Positions 34,550 to 45,928 are shown, counted from the stretch's first letter. The stretch: DNA of 64,000 nucleotides from Platycnemis pennipes (GCA_933228895.1 OW121852.1:103127544-103191543), one strand, 5' to 3'. Made by a program: numbers and translations. The notes: generated by a model from the letters alone, not told the origin.

Positions 34550-34720
34550 CATGGAGGTTGGATGAAGTGTGGGTAGAAACCCGGCGTCGGTATTATTCCA
34601 CACTTAAATGGAATTCGCTCGAGAGTCTATAGATTAATACCCTACGCGAAAGTTTAAGCACTTCACTTGGAGTGCTCTCCGTGCGGTACTGAAGTGGGTG
34701 CAGGTATTCCTTAGATAAAG
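34550..34720 (-). mobile_element. SINE fragment
   Basis: gaaacccggcgtcggtatta and ggagtgctctccgtgcggta match the middle and 3' part of the SINE on the minus strand. A head-like end may continue in 34440-34545, but I cannot align it confidently. Confidence 0.45.
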
Positions 34721-34724
34721 TTCT

Positions 34725-35605
34725 GCCTGCGTAGGGTTCTAGCTGGTCTGTAATTCAGATCACAATAACTACTCGATTCTTCATTTTTTCCTTAACTCGA
34801 CGAAAAATGTAAAGAAACGAAAAAGTTTGATTTTTTTTCTCAGAGAATATTAAATATTCTACCTGTGTTCCTGGGAAGGAATATTACATGTACTACCTAG
34901 GAATGAATACTTTGTAACCTTGTCGTATCTTACATATTCTGTGGGGAAAACAAAGTTTTCCGTTTTTACTACGAAGAACCACTCCCGCAAAGTTACGTCA
35001 GGAACCATCTACCATCACGAACTATTCTAATTTGCTAGCGTTTTGAGCTCACAAGTCAGTCAGTTGTCTGTCGTTTTTTAATCTAGTGAGAGTAGAATCT
35101 TGCCCCTTAATCCTTTCGAGTTTAGAAAATCTGAAAATTTTAAGTTTTGTGTGAGATGTAATTGAACAATGGTATTTTAATGCTATTGTGTTGGTATTCT
35201 CAAGGGAATCAACCCAGGTAAACATCATTCCTCCGTGTCGCCTGCTAGTCTGCGTGTTAATTGAAAGGGAAAGAAACTTGAACGTAGACACTGGCTCGTT
35301 CTCGGCGCCTTCTTCTCTCGAGAATGGATTCCAATCACTTGGCAATTAAGACGTTGTTTCAGTCGTATAATGCGACGTGGAAATATTTTTACGAGCAGCT
35401 AGCATTCGCCTTTCACGCACTACTGTAGCATTACTCAGTAAATGCCTCGATCATTGAAGGCATTAAAAGTTGTTCTTTCCGTCTGATCTTTTGCAAAAAT
35501 CATTCGCTTTTTATGTACTACAGCTTCACTTGATAAAATCCTGGATCACCGAAGAGAGTCTTCATCAAAGAAACTGTCTTTGGCGAGATTTAGTGGAAGG
35601 CCGAA
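34725..35605. other. Intergenic, nothing recognised
   Basis: No supported gene. Confidence 0.35.
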
Positions 35606-35654
35606 ACTGGCATGATAAAAAGGTTATTACACTTTTCCTCAACTTTTATTAATT

Positions 35655-35696
35655 ACGTACGACGCGTTTCGGCTGTTATGCCAACCTCAGGTACAA
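35655..35696 (-). ncRNA. Hammerhead-like motif downstream of PLE
   Basis: Minus strand: GTAC, CTGAGG-T, T, GGC-ataaca-GCC, GAA-AC-GC-GT-C, GTAC. Stem I (GTAC with GTAC), stem II (GGC/GCC) and a two-pair stem III are all visible. It lies about 130 nt after the GIY-YIG fragment on the same strand, as expected for a PLE terminal repeat. Confidence 0.6.
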
Positions 35697-35699
35697 TGC

Positions 35700-36268
35700 T
35701 TGGGGAGATCATGGTATATATAGGGTGTAGGGAGGGGGGGAGAGGTGGGACGGCAAGGAGGGGGGTTGTGTTTAATGGGAAATGGGATAGCGAGGAGGGG
35801 TCAGTGTTTGGGGAGCATTTTTTCATTCAGCAAACTGCTTTCATTGTGTTGAAGGATCTCAAATTTAACCCATGCACCCGATTTGGGGCCTTTCTTCTCC
35901 AAGCGAAGGATGTCCAGGGTGAAATGGCTGCGGTGTCTAGCAGGTGTTTGGCCATGAGGGAGGATGGGTCACCATTCTCCCAACACTTCCTCTGTTCTTT
36001 CACACGAGTCAAAAAGTTCCGTCTAGTGTAGCACTTAGCACAGCCACTGCACTTGATTTCATACACACCGGATTGGTGGGCGGGGTGGATGTTATCTTTT
36101 GAATGGCGGAGGGGCTTTGTAAAATACGGGGTTTAATAGTGCAACTCTGTATTTGTCTTTTGAAATTTTTCTCGCCGCCCTGTGCGAAAGGTTGCCGACG
36201 TATCTGGTGAGCTTGCACCATTTCCTGATGTGAGGTTGCGGCGTTGCAAGCGTGGAGATGCTCGATAG
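35700..36268 (-). pseudogene. PLE linker and GIY-YIG endonuclease fragment
   Basis: Minus strand, in order: a linker with HIRKWCKLTRYVGNLSHRAA and RKISKDKYRVALLNPVFYK, a stop (about 36099), then the zinc-finger-like and endonuclease start CVYEIKCSGCAKCYT, then RRNFLTRVKEQ and SLMAKHLLDT. This is the C-terminal part of a Penelope-like protein. The segment that normally carries the YIG half and the following G-T-G is shortened between CYT and RRNF. No reverse transcriptase precedes it: at 36268 the sequence switches to an RTE-like LINE in the same orientation. Confidence 0.7.
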
Positions 36269-37035
36269 GCTTTCGATACTCCTATTTCTTTCAGCATCCT
36301 TAGCATCAAGTTCCAATCCACGTTATCAAACGCTTTCTCCAGATCTACAAATGCGACGAATGTCGGTAGATTCTTCTCTCTTCTCTTCTCTATAAGTAAC
36401 CTGAGGGCCAAATCGTTTCTCTTGTGCCCTTGTTTTTTCTGAACCCAAATTGGTCCTCTTCCAGGAACTCCTCAGCTTTTCGTTCGATTCTTCTATAGAT
36501 TCTTGTCAATATCTTCGAGGCATGTGTAGTCTGGCTTACGGTCGGTCCTAAAATGGCCACAGTTCTTTGTCCTCTTCTTTTTGGCAATAGGGATGATGAC
36601 GTTCTTCTCAAAGTTCTTGGGTATCTGTCTTGTGGAGTACATGTCACAGATGTACTCCAGAGTTTTGTACAGCTGGGTAAATGTCTGATCCTCAGCATTT
36701 TTAATTAGTTCGGCAGGGATATCATCTATTCCAGAAGTCTTATTTATCCTCAGGTCCCTTACAACTGCGTCAAATTCTGATCTTAAGATTGGGGCTCCCA
36801 AATCATCCTTGTCGACTTCATTTTCCTCTTCGATTACTTTTGCTCTAAGATTGCTTCCGTTGTGAAACTTTTCCAAGTATTCCTCCCATATCTTAACTTT
36901 ATCCTCATGTTCAATTAAGAGTTCTCTATTATTGCCCCTAATGGTATTGCATCTTGCAACCGTTCCTTGAATTGATTCCTGACTATCCTGTAGGCAAGTC
37001 CCACATTTCCATATGCTAGGTTGCTTGTACATCTT
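36268..37035 (-). pseudogene. RTE-like LINE, N-terminal RT part
   Basis: The minus strand holds EEYLEKFHNGSNLRAKVIEE, RSEFDAVVRDLRINKTSGID, PKNFEKNVIIPIAKKKRTKN, then (shifted frame) EEFLEEDQFGFRKNKGTRE and motif A in FVAFVDLEKAFDNVDWN. Frame shifts lie near 36520 and 36410. The 3' half is missing: homology stops at KEIGV, where the PLE sequence begins. It complements the 3'-biased copies elsewhere in the window. Confidence 0.85.
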
Positions 37036-37039
37036 TGCA

Positions 37040-38200
37040 TAAATCCTTAATTCTCATTTCCCTTAAAGAGAGTTGTAAAAGTTGGAAATAATATTATTAT
37101 TTTTCCTTCCTATCTGATATTTTGCAACGTCTTAAAATTCAACCTCCTTTCACTTGCACGTTGGAACATTACTTTTGCGGGATATTCAGGAATACTTATC
37201 TCAAGAAGTCACTCAACTCATAAACTCGTTGAGCGTCTGCGTGTGATGTAAAACTGGTCCTCATTCTCCGAATTGTAGCAGAGCTTTCTCCATCGAGGAA
37301 AAAATGAAGTCCTTGAGGTGTAATTGGTTGATTAAGATTCTGAACGTCGCCTTTCAAGGCATTGGTATCGATTTTCCTTGTTCCTTCTATCAGTTTCTTC
37401 CTCACTGTTATTGGCAGCTATCAAGCACACTTGCGAAATACGTAGCTTTTTGCTGTAGTCGAGTCAAAAACTCATAATATTCTTGGTGATTATGCTGGGG
37501 AACTGGTTATAATTTCGAAAAAATCATTACGGCGTGGCGTCTTGAAGTACTTAACGTAAGTTATTCATGGAATCGCTCCGGATATTCTCTCAGAACTCTT
37601 AGTGAAGCAGTTTTGTATACGCACATAATACGCTGGAGTAGGCGTGAAGATATAGATCCAAGTTTTTGCCACACATCTGTGGGTAAGCTTGAGGCTATGT
37701 TTTAACTGTGTTGATGATGAAAGTGTACTACTTTTCAGCGGGAAGGCAGGTTAATCCATGTATACGGAATTTCTGCTTGTGAATCTACTGGCTAGTGACA
37801 TGTGTTTAGTAGGATAAATGGAAATTTAATATTTTCGGTAAAGCTGCAGTTATCCACGTCTGGCGGGTACGAATCCTGCCTTGGGAAAGAACGTTATCCT
37901 TCCTGCAATCCGTTAGTATTTCTTCCTCTGGTGCACAAATACTATTCTGCTGTTTGATGAATGGAATTGCAAAAAGGAGGGGTCCTATCTGCTCTGTTCT
38001 TAATAGTTCCACATATACAGGAGAGCCAAATGTAGAACCTGAAGTTTTATTTTTTCTTTTACAAATTTTTTACCTTATATCTTATTTAGCAATTAAATAT
38101 TATTAATCCCTTAGTCTAAGCACTCAAGTTTAGACTCTTAGATATATCATTAGCCTAATTAGGTAAAAATAAACACCCGCACTTCAAACAGATACAAAAT
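37040..38200. other. Intergenic, nothing recognised
   Basis: No supported gene. A tRNA-like B-box fragment (ggcgggtacgaatcctgcc, about 37861) may be a SINE scrap. Confidence 0.35.
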
Positions 38201-38214
38201 TCATTGAATGATAT

Positions 38215-38325
38215 TCTTACAACCGGTTCCGCCTTTTACGGTATTGCCAGGTATACCTGACAATGTATGACGAGGTTAGGCGATGATTTGTACCTGAAGA
38301 TGCCGTAAAAGACGAAACATATTAC
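38215..38325. repeat. Fold-back with weak hammerhead-like motifs
   Basis: ccttttacggtattgccagg and ctgaagatgccgtaaaagac are inverted relatives. The plus-strand half has CTGAAGA...GAAAC but poor stem II and stem I; the other half has a mutated core. Confidence 0.4.
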
Positions 38326-38331
38326 GTATCA

Positions 38332-38840
38332 TGATCATCAGTCAACAATCCTGAGATCGGTTTGACGCAGCCCTCCACTCGCTTCTCCTATCAGCTAATC
38401 TCTTCATATTTGCGTATTTCTTCTCATGGGATCGGGTTGGTGTGGTGGTTAGAGTATTTTCCTCCCATCCCGGGTTCGATTCCCGGCTGTGGCGGATTTT
38501 TCAGTGGAAAACCGGTCCCCACTTGAGTGCCTAGTGGAGGGCATTTCAAGTCCAGTACTCCGTCCGTCGGATGGGACGTTAAGCCGTGGTCCCCTTGGCG
38601 CCATTCGTTAAGAGCAGGCTAATGCCGACGCCCGATTTCTCTCCACCCTTCCTCCGTTCCCTGAAAACTCCTACCATAACCCAATTACCCACCTATCCTA
38701 AATGGCGCAGATGACAGCTGCCGGTCGCCTCCTGTGAATAACCAACCAACCATCATATTTCTTCTCTTTCACGTCCTTCATCAATTGTTCCATATATCTC
38801 AAACGAGGCCTTCCTCTGCCATTATTCCCATTGACTTGTC
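38332..38840 (-). pseudogene. RTE-like LINE 3' end split by a SINE
   Basis: Segments 38332-38425 and 38756-38840 join into a continuous RTE-like 3' end on the minus strand, starting at tcaacaatcctgagatcggt. The SINE at 38426-38755 interrupts it, and tatttcttctc is duplicated at the break. Confidence 0.85.
38426..38755 (+). mobile_element. Full-length tRNA-derived SINE with 11-bp TSD
   Basis: Best copy of the family. The head ggttggtgtggtggttagag has an A-box pattern, followed by B box GGTTCGATTCC at 38473-38483. The non-tRNA body includes ccgtcggatgggacgttaag, ccccttggcgccattcgtta and aatgccgacgcccgattt. The tail ends in an aacc-type repeat (aaccaaccaacc). The exact 11-bp duplication TATTTCTTCTC lies at 38415-38425 and 38756-38766. 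It is transcribed by RNA polymerase III in families of this type and depends on a LINE for mobility. The tail does not match either LINE tail here, so its partner is unknown. Confidence 0.9.
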
Positions 38841-38844
38841 AATA

Positions 38845-39445
38845 TCACTCAATAAATTGTCAAACTGTACAAAGTACTGCTGTTTATTTTTTGTCTAATT
38901 ATGCAGTGCTTCCACACCAAGTGACGCCGAAAAAATTAAATAGCAAATAGCCTAAAATTTGGGGCTCTTGAAGCAACTCTTTCTTCAACTACTTCTGTCA
39001 CTGCTAGTGTCCGTTTTAATCCGCAGAGTACGTCATACTCTGGGAGAATATCTTATCATGCGGGGAGAAAATCTTTGCTTCCATCCATCCACGCGCGATT
39101 CATCTCAATAAAAATGGACCCAAGAAATGAGGCCCGTGGGGTCTGACCGTCGCGATAGAAAGGCATGCGACATGCCTCGCTCCACGTGCCTTCCCTCGCG
39201 ATAAAGGATCGTGGCGGTTCAAGCACGGATGTGGATGTGTCACGCTTCGACTGCTCAGTGCTAGTACGTTATCGCTCTGTGCGGCGTTGAGTCCCCTCTG
39301 CTCAGTTCGGCTCTTTCGGCGCAGTAGCCGTTTTCTGCTTACGTTCATAAGGCCCTAAATGTAAACGCATGATCGTTTTAGTTTTATGCACCACCTTGAT
39401 TGTCTGTCACATAACCAGGTATATTTGTATTACAATTGCGAAACA
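38845..39445. other. Intergenic, CpG-bearing 39060-39350
   Basis: The stretch 39060-39350 is richer in CpG (cgcgcgattc, ccgtcgcgatag) and holds two TCAGT initiator-like sites (gctcagtgc about 39255, gctcagttcgg about 39300). A promoter is possible but not shown. Confidence 0.25.
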
Positions 39446-39505
39446 TTTATCCAGAATATATTATGCAGAATAGATAAATTGATGCATAACGCTCTGGTCA
39501 CTCAT

Positions 39506-39549
39506 TAGCCCTGAGGAAGTCTCCAGCAAAGGAGAAGAAACGTCGGCTA
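39506..39549 (+). ncRNA. Hammerhead-like motif, strongest stem I
   Basis: TAGCC, CTGAGGA, AG, TCTCC-agcaaa-GGAGA, A, GAAACGTC, GGCTA. Stem I has five consecutive pairs and stem II five. Position 7 of the core is G, which is variable in known hammerheads. It lies within a 138-bp unit flanked by the direct repeat atccagaata at 39449-39458 and 39597-39606. Confidence 0.6.
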
Positions 39550-39609
39550 CTTTTTAACTAAAAACGCGGATAACCCCAAAAACAGTTATTAGTCATATCC
39601 AGAATAGTG

Positions 39610-41015
39610 TTTGTTTAAGGAAGACGTCCGCATTGCGCATGAAGTCAACGTGTTCTTTGGGTAACTTGGCTTTTGATTGTGGAATTGGTTATGGGGTCAC
39701 TATGAATGTGACATAGTTCTTGTAGATTCTCATAAAAATGCCTTGGGGTCAGGAATCCTGGGTTATCCTAGGTGGCCTGCGCGTTGGGCCGGAAAGCCAA
39801 AGGTCCGGTGTTTGATTTGCTGCCCAGGAAATCTTTCCCCTCTTGAAATTTTCAAAAATACCAATATATTTGCTTACTCATGGATAATGTATGCCGGATG
39901 ATGTGACACCCTATGGTAGTCACCCTTTTGGTGGCTGGCAGTGTACGGCGTAGGTTTAAATGCAGGCGTGGCTTAAGACGAAAAATGAAGAAAAATCAAC
40001 CAAGGAAAACATAAACGCGCACAGTTAAGATATTAATGGGATATTACGTTATTTTCCGAAACTCATGCAGTACGTTTTGCGAAAGAGTGGATTCGTAATG
40101 AAAAGCCATTATATAGATGACTCCATGACGTACATTCCCTGGTCTTGAGTGTGCATATGAGGTGAAATTTAAGCACCCATTCATACGGTTGCACCTCATG
40201 TAATTGGAAAAGGTTAAATGATTTATCCGACCAGGGATCTATATGCGTATTCGTTGAATATGATCATTGATTCTGATGAGCATCGAACTTCAATAGATGT
40301 TCGGCCTTCATAAACTTCATTACAGAGATGATTATTTGGAGATTATGGATTTTGAGAAAGAAAATTATGTTTATTGGAGATGAGCTATATTTTAAACTAC
40401 GTTACTTCGATAATGTCGTAGCAAAAATACTTCTTTACTTCCTTTACAGGAGAAGAGATCAAGAAAATTAAAATTCAACAATCATTGGCCTCTTCCAAGA
40501 AAAGGGAGATGTAAAGGATTTCTTTATCTACGTTGTTGAAATGCTTCCGACTCTCTCCCTGTTGAAATGCTTCCAATTCGTTTTTCATTAATTCCCATCA
40601 TTGGTATGAGTGGAGTGCAGCTTATGCAAAGTTTCATAGCTGAAGGAATTCCGCGTCCACCGCTTCGAGCTGGTCCTGAGGAAGTCATCACTTTCTTCCC
40701 AATCGCTTCATTATCTGATGATAATGAAGCTTCATCTTAATCTTCATCCCAGACTTGTCTTCCTACCATTGTTGAGACCTCTTAGCTTTGTCTCCTCACG
40801 GTGATCCGTGCTTCGCATTTCCTCTCCGTCCCCCAGAATAATCTTGCCGTTTTTATGATGTCGCTCGCGTACTTCTTGCTTAGCAGTCAGAACTCCCTCA
40901 TTATGTAAAGGACCTCAAGTCTCTTTCTACCCTCTCATCATTTTTCCTTCGTCGTCCATTCAAAGTCTGTAGTTCTCCATCGATATTCTCTCAACTACTG
41001 ATTTTTTCATCACAT
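39610..41015. other. Intergenic, mostly unassigned
   Basis: A tRNA-like piece (ggccggaaagccaaaggtcc, about 39788) may be a SINE scrap. A partial duplication of ttgaaatgcttcc lies at about 40537-40573. The interval 40770-41000 could be an old minus-strand coding repeat, but I cannot assign it. Confidence 0.3.
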
Positions 41016-41024
41016 TGAATTATC

Positions 41025-41098
41025 TGTATGAAGAGCTCTCATGATCTCCAACGGGTCAGAAACTTGACCCGGTGGAGATCCCGAGAGTTCTTCATGCA
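41025..41098. repeat. Imperfect hairpin, 34-bp arms
   Basis: tgtatgaagagctctcatga... and tgacccggtggagatcccga... pair over about 34 bases with four or five mismatches and a 6-base loop. A cacattgaattatc motif occurs on both sides (about 41011 and 41132). Confidence 0.75.
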
Positions 41099-41099
41099 G

Positions 41100-42400
41100 T
41101 CTATTCGCCGGGAAAGCACCGAATCCTTCTTCACATTGAATTATCGTTTTACCAAACATATTCTTCTTTTGCAATGAAAATAAGACCAATATATTTGGAT
41201 AGAAAACTACAAAGTTTTAATAAATCAGGAACGTTCGGTTCCTCCTCGCGGCAAATCGAGAAACGAATCTCTCTATTAATCGTTTTGCGACCGGTGCGTG
41301 ACTGTGAGGTAATCTTCACCATTGGTGGTGGAGTAGTAACCGGGCCAACGTGGCCAATAAAGGAAGGAGGAAAAGTCTAGAGAAATCCGAAAGGCACTTC
41401 CATTAATCCCGCTCCTCGTTGACAGCTCGGAGGTACTAAGTGACCAACATCAGCAACAGCAGTGTGACTAATTCGTGAAATTTGAAAAATGAAATTTCAC
41501 CTTCCTCGCGACCGAGACCTACTTTATTTTTGTTTTTTCATCATAGAATTTTTAACTGCAGCCTTGTATTATTCCTTATTCGCTGTTATATCAGTCGTTT
41601 CTATTTACTTAGTTTTAAATTCTTTCTTTATTTTTCCCATGAACTTGTGGTCCATTGGTCTTCCTCGTGGGGTCTTACCTCCTATTTCATCCTCAGTCAC
41701 GTTCTTGACAAATCTATTTTTTCTCGGCATTATCCGGCACCTTAAAATCTTATCTTCAGCTTCACTCGTTTGCTAACCATCGCGTTTTCACCGGCTTCTC
41801 TTGAGTATAATGTCGGGATGAGCAGTGACTTTCGCATGTCGAAGAGTATATTTCCATGATTCGTGACTTCAATCTGAGCATTTATATTATCTGAAGGATG
41901 ATGTTAGGCAAAAAGATAGGTCTTCTTAGATAGGAGGAAGGGAGGTAAGGCGTATGCTGAACCAAAAACGGAAATAGCAGATGAAAAAAAGCTCTGAAGC
42001 GTAGGAAGAGAGTAAATATTGTCCACGATACCCACGACTGCCTGGCCTCTAAATAATGTCTAATTATAATAACTAAAGATACATGGACAGATTACTTTCA
42101 TCTATCAATTCAAAAGTTTGATTTTAAATTAATGATCTGTCTTGGTCTAGGTATTTGCCCAATGGGATGATATTTGAAAATTTCGTAATATTCGGCTAAC
42201 TTCAACCATCAGTTTATGTGGACGTGAAGTGAGATTAGTGCTTGTCAACAATAGCCATGTTTTTACTGTATCCAGACGATCCAGACTCCCGATTGATTGG
42301 TGCGAGCTTTTAGGGTGATTAAACAAATGAAATCCGTCCGCCGCTTTAAAATCGCTCTTCATTTTTTTGTTTGGTATAAAACTCCCATCTTCTGCGATCA
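41100..42400. other. Intergenic, nothing recognised
   Basis: No supported gene. Confidence 0.35.
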
Positions 42401-42429
42401 TAATTAAAAGTCTCCGGGACTGAGGATAT

Positions 42430-42960
42430 CCACGCTCAGTTTTGACGGCATTTACGCTGCGTCGCGAATTCAAGGATCCTCATCCCTCATCATCTACATC
42501 GTTTCCGCCAACCGATTCGATTCCGGGTACTCTTCCCCCACTCGTTGTCTCCGCGGCCCTTACAATAATAGAACGGAGAGGAAGCCCGCGCCTTCTCTCG
42601 GAATGCATCCTTGGTCCTGCACCCGACGTGGTGCGTCTGACGGAGCGGCACAGTCCGGGAGGCGACGAGACCATAGGAAATCGATGAGGGAGGAATGGGG
42701 GGGAGGAGGGAGGGAGGGGGCGGGGAGGCTGGATCCTGCGTCGGACGGGGGACTCCCCGGTGCGTGAGCCCGCACGAGAACTGTCGCAGCTGGAAAATAC
42801 ACAATGCTTGAAAAGCGAGGAGGGAAAACCCAAGAAGTTAATGTTAGCTTCCTATTCCATCGCCATGGCATCTGAAACCTGAAACTTCTGCATGTCACCC
42901 GGAGAGCCGCCGCAAGGGCGATTGGCAGGGTGTGATAGTTCATCAGCCTTGAAAATGGAG
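42430..42960. other. CpG-rich region
   Basis: Locally GC- and CpG-rich (ctccgcggcccttac, gaagcccgcgcc, agggggcggggagg), with an inverted CCAAT (gattggcag) near 42920. Long frames on both strands (up to 202 codons) are of odd composition and lack homology I recognise. A promoter or first exon of a host gene is plausible. Confidence 0.3.
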
Positions 42961-42964
42961 CTTT

Positions 42965-43440
42965 TATGAAAAAATAATTAAAATTAATAATTAAATATAG
43001 TTCGTAATGTTTTTGAAAGCACCATAATCTTATGCGTTGTAGTCGTGTCTTGGTCGTGGGAAGAAACGAAATTTTGTCTCTCTTGGTCTTACTGGTAAAC
43101 TCAATGAATATGCCGTCTCTGAAACACTCTGATATTAGGAAGTAATTATTTGGAACCTTTAGTTTCACACTATTTTGGAAGAAAATCCCACAATACCTCT
43201 TACGTGTGCTCCAATCTAGGTCTTACATATCCCAGAAAATGCCCCGTACTTGTCCTTGCCCATTATATTTTTCTCTTCCCTGAAGTTATTCCTAATCACT
43301 GTCTCCAAAATATGGAACGCCACACCCCAAAGTTTGAACATAGATGTTTTCAAAATTTATTTAAAGATAAATTACATCTTCTCAGAATTATTGTAATTAT
43401 AAACTATTGAGATTACTTGTTGCGTATCATCTACGAATGA
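42965..43440. other. Intergenic, nothing recognised
   Basis: No supported gene. Confidence 0.35.
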
Positions 43441-43444
43441 GAAA

Positions 43445-43530
43445 TCTCTGCTAATGTCGAGATTCAAACCTGAGCCATCGGGATGGGAAGCCAGTATTGT
43501 AGGTACCACACCAACTTGATTCCATTTAGA
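43445..43530 (-). mobile_element. SINE head fragment
   Basis: gagattcaaacctgagccat and taccacaccaacttgattcc are the complements of the B-box and A-box ends of the SINE family. The body is absent. Confidence 0.55.
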
Positions 43531-43534
43531 TGAG

Positions 43535-44615
43535 ATGGGGTGGAAGTGGAACATAGCAAATGAACAAAAAAATCTATATTTCGCAAGAAGATGCATTTAT
43601 TTTACTAATGATTTTAATTTTATAGCATTATCTCTAGGTGAAAATGTGCTTTATTATTCCCTTTGCATCATCAGTTCAGACATTGATGCAATAACACAGA
43701 ATAATAGATCGAAATAAATTTATTTTTAATCAATTATTTACTTCGAACTCCTTGTTTCGTCACTGGAATATCCCAGTTACGGTGTCTTGTTAGCCCTGTG
43801 TGCTTGGCTTCTGATTTTCAGTCCCGGGATCAGATTTGAGAGTGGAATCGTCCAAATAAACCGAAGCTGTGTGATATTCTAATTAGCAGATCCACCTAGA
43901 AAATCATAGTTGACACAAGGATGTTTGCGATTTGATTAAGGCTACTGTCACAGCAATTATAAGGATCGGAAGGAATAAACTAAATAAACCACTCAACTAA
44001 GAGTCAGACAAGCAACTAACTGTTTATTGGTTTCTAACGCCAGGTGTCACAAAAAACAAAATTACTTTTTTAGTGAACTTCACATCAAAACAAACTCTTT
44101 TTGAATAACTTATATCCTAACAAAGGAAAGCGCTGCCCCCTCACTCGAACTGTGACCATCGCACGTTATAAACTTCACTTATAATTTACTGAGCTATAGG
44201 CATCTAAACAAAGTAGACCGTCCTTCGTGTTGGATCTACTTTTCTACATCAGGTTCCATTTAAGCTTTTCATTCATCCTCGTAGTTACCGTAAACATATG
44301 CCCCTCTAATTCTATAGAGTGAATTAATATCTCCACGATGCACTTGCTAATGGAGGAAGCGTATACGATAGTGGTCATGCTTTGGCTGATTGCCGTATTG
44401 ATCTGTGTTAAAACTCATAATTTGGTCTTCATTTCTCTTACGCTTTTTATAGCTTTCAACACTTGTCCACACGAATATGACGAATGTGCATGTCTAATAA
44501 TTCAATGCAAACAAAGTTATAGTAGTAGGACAGAGTTTCAAGTTACTCCAAATGCGCGATTTATATTTTACTGTTACTTACATATTTACAGAACTATTCC
44601 TAAGACGATCGCTAC
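43535..44615. other. Intergenic, nothing recognised
   Basis: A 105-codon plus-strand frame (44338-44655) runs into a SINE-like head and has no known domain. Confidence 0.35.
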
Positions 44616-44617
44616 GT

Positions 44618-44695
44618 CGATTCCCCAGGCGGGAATCGAACCCACGACCCATTGAGCCGCTACGACGGCACGTTACCATGACCGTCAGCTCAAGC
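44618..44695 (-). mobile_element. tRNA-derived SINE head
   Basis: The minus strand has gggtcgtgggttcgattccc, with a perfect B box, and gagctgacggtcatggtaac upstream. No acceptor-stem pairing, so not a tRNA gene. Confidence 0.5.
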
Positions 44696-45236
44696 GTAGT
44701 GTTTCTGTGATGCAGTAACCTTGTGAAGGTGGATGGCTAGATCGTTTTATCTCAGTGAGATACCTTAGGAGTTATTACAAGCTGTAGAACGCTAATAGTA
44801 TCTATCAGATTTCGCTTCGTTTTTTCGAAGCCATCGTCTGAAGCCCCATAAGGTAGTCAATCTCGGGCGTAACACACACGAGATGAGTTGGAAGTAATAG
44901 AGCAGTTTCGAATGAAAGAATTGGCAATTCAACATCATTATAAACTTAGAGAGGAAGCGTGATGAGTAGACTCCATTTAAAAAAACGCTAGAAGGATAAG
45001 AAGAGCGACCCTGCGTGCAAGTCCTAATCTTGTCAGATAGTTTTAGGTATGCATGAAGAGCTTTCCTGGACGTCCTTACTCAATTAGTCCCATAAAAAAA
45101 CAAGGAACTCTGCTGATAGAAGCTGTAGTAATGAAATTCAGTGGAGTTAAAGTGAAAACCTCTAAAAAAGTTTATAAATAGACTTACTAACGACAAACGT
45201 ATAGTAGTAAGTATACATCGCTGAGTAATTCAGTAG

Positions 45237-45269
45237 GTCGCATGTCGTTTAAGTCATGCGACATGCGAC
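45237..45269. repeat. Short perfect hairpin
   Basis: gtcgcatgtcg and cgacatgcgac are exact complements around an 11-base loop. Confidence 0.8.
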
Positions 45270-45738
45270 ATCACATTCTACTCGTGAAATTTCCGAGAAA
45301 TGTTTATGTTTCCAGTGAATGTTTGCAATTTTAATATTTACCACTTCTGAATCATTAAAAAGTTCTAACAGTCAGTTTTTATGCCAGTCGTGCATTAATT
45401 TTGATGATTAACGTGAGCAAGTAGCTACAAACTCTTCATTCCGCGACCTAAGAATCCCTTGAAGTAAGATTTGCGACTACCCTATGGTAGGTATACATGT
45501 CAATATTATGTAACTGGCGTTTGGCGAGATAAATGCTTTTATGCAAAAAAGAGTGGTTGTTTTCCGAATACTTACCATACTAGGCAAAACAAAATATTGA
45601 ACTCAGGAACCATTATATTACCTTGGCGTCACCATCCACAATATGTGGATAATATCTGGCCTATTTGGATTCTTAAAAATATCTTCTAGCTAAATACGAT
45701 GATTAAGTACTAGAGCGATAATAGTTTTCCCTTTTCAG

Positions 45739-45927
45739 GCCTCATAAAGGATATTTTACCGTTGATACATGTGATCCGTACGAAACAGGTTTTATTACGG
45801 AGCATGTGTACAGAGAACGATTTAACATGCATAATGAAAGAACTAGGGTGGGATTCACTATCAGACCGAGGGTTCATATTTTGACTGAACTCAATTCAAA
45901 TTTGATGCCGAGCAGTTTTCTGACGAC
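45739..45927 (+). CDS. Candidate host exon interrupted by Transib
   Basis: A strong acceptor (ttttcccttttcag, ending 45738) precedes an open frame of 62 codons with PYETGFITEHVYRERFNMHN, then VGFTIRPRVHILTELNSN and LMPSSFL. The pre-insertion sequence, deduced by removing the transposon and one CGACG copy, continues as gac-gtaagaa, a good 5' splice donor. Acceptor, open frame and donor together argue for a real exon of 189 nt. I do not recognise the protein and cannot find its other exons. The present allele reads from the exon into the transposon end, adding about 22 codons (HSGRKSKIP...) before a stop. It could also be a chance frame or an older repeat. Confidence 0.4.
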
Positions 45928-45928
45928 G

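Noticed and set aside
42560..43168. 202-codon minus-strand open frame
   Set aside because: It overlaps several other long frames in a CpG-rich block and shows no domain; open length is explained by base composition.
45471..45689. 72-codon Cys-containing frame upstream of the candidate exon
   Set aside because: No acceptor or donor fits it to the 45739 exon and no family is recognised.
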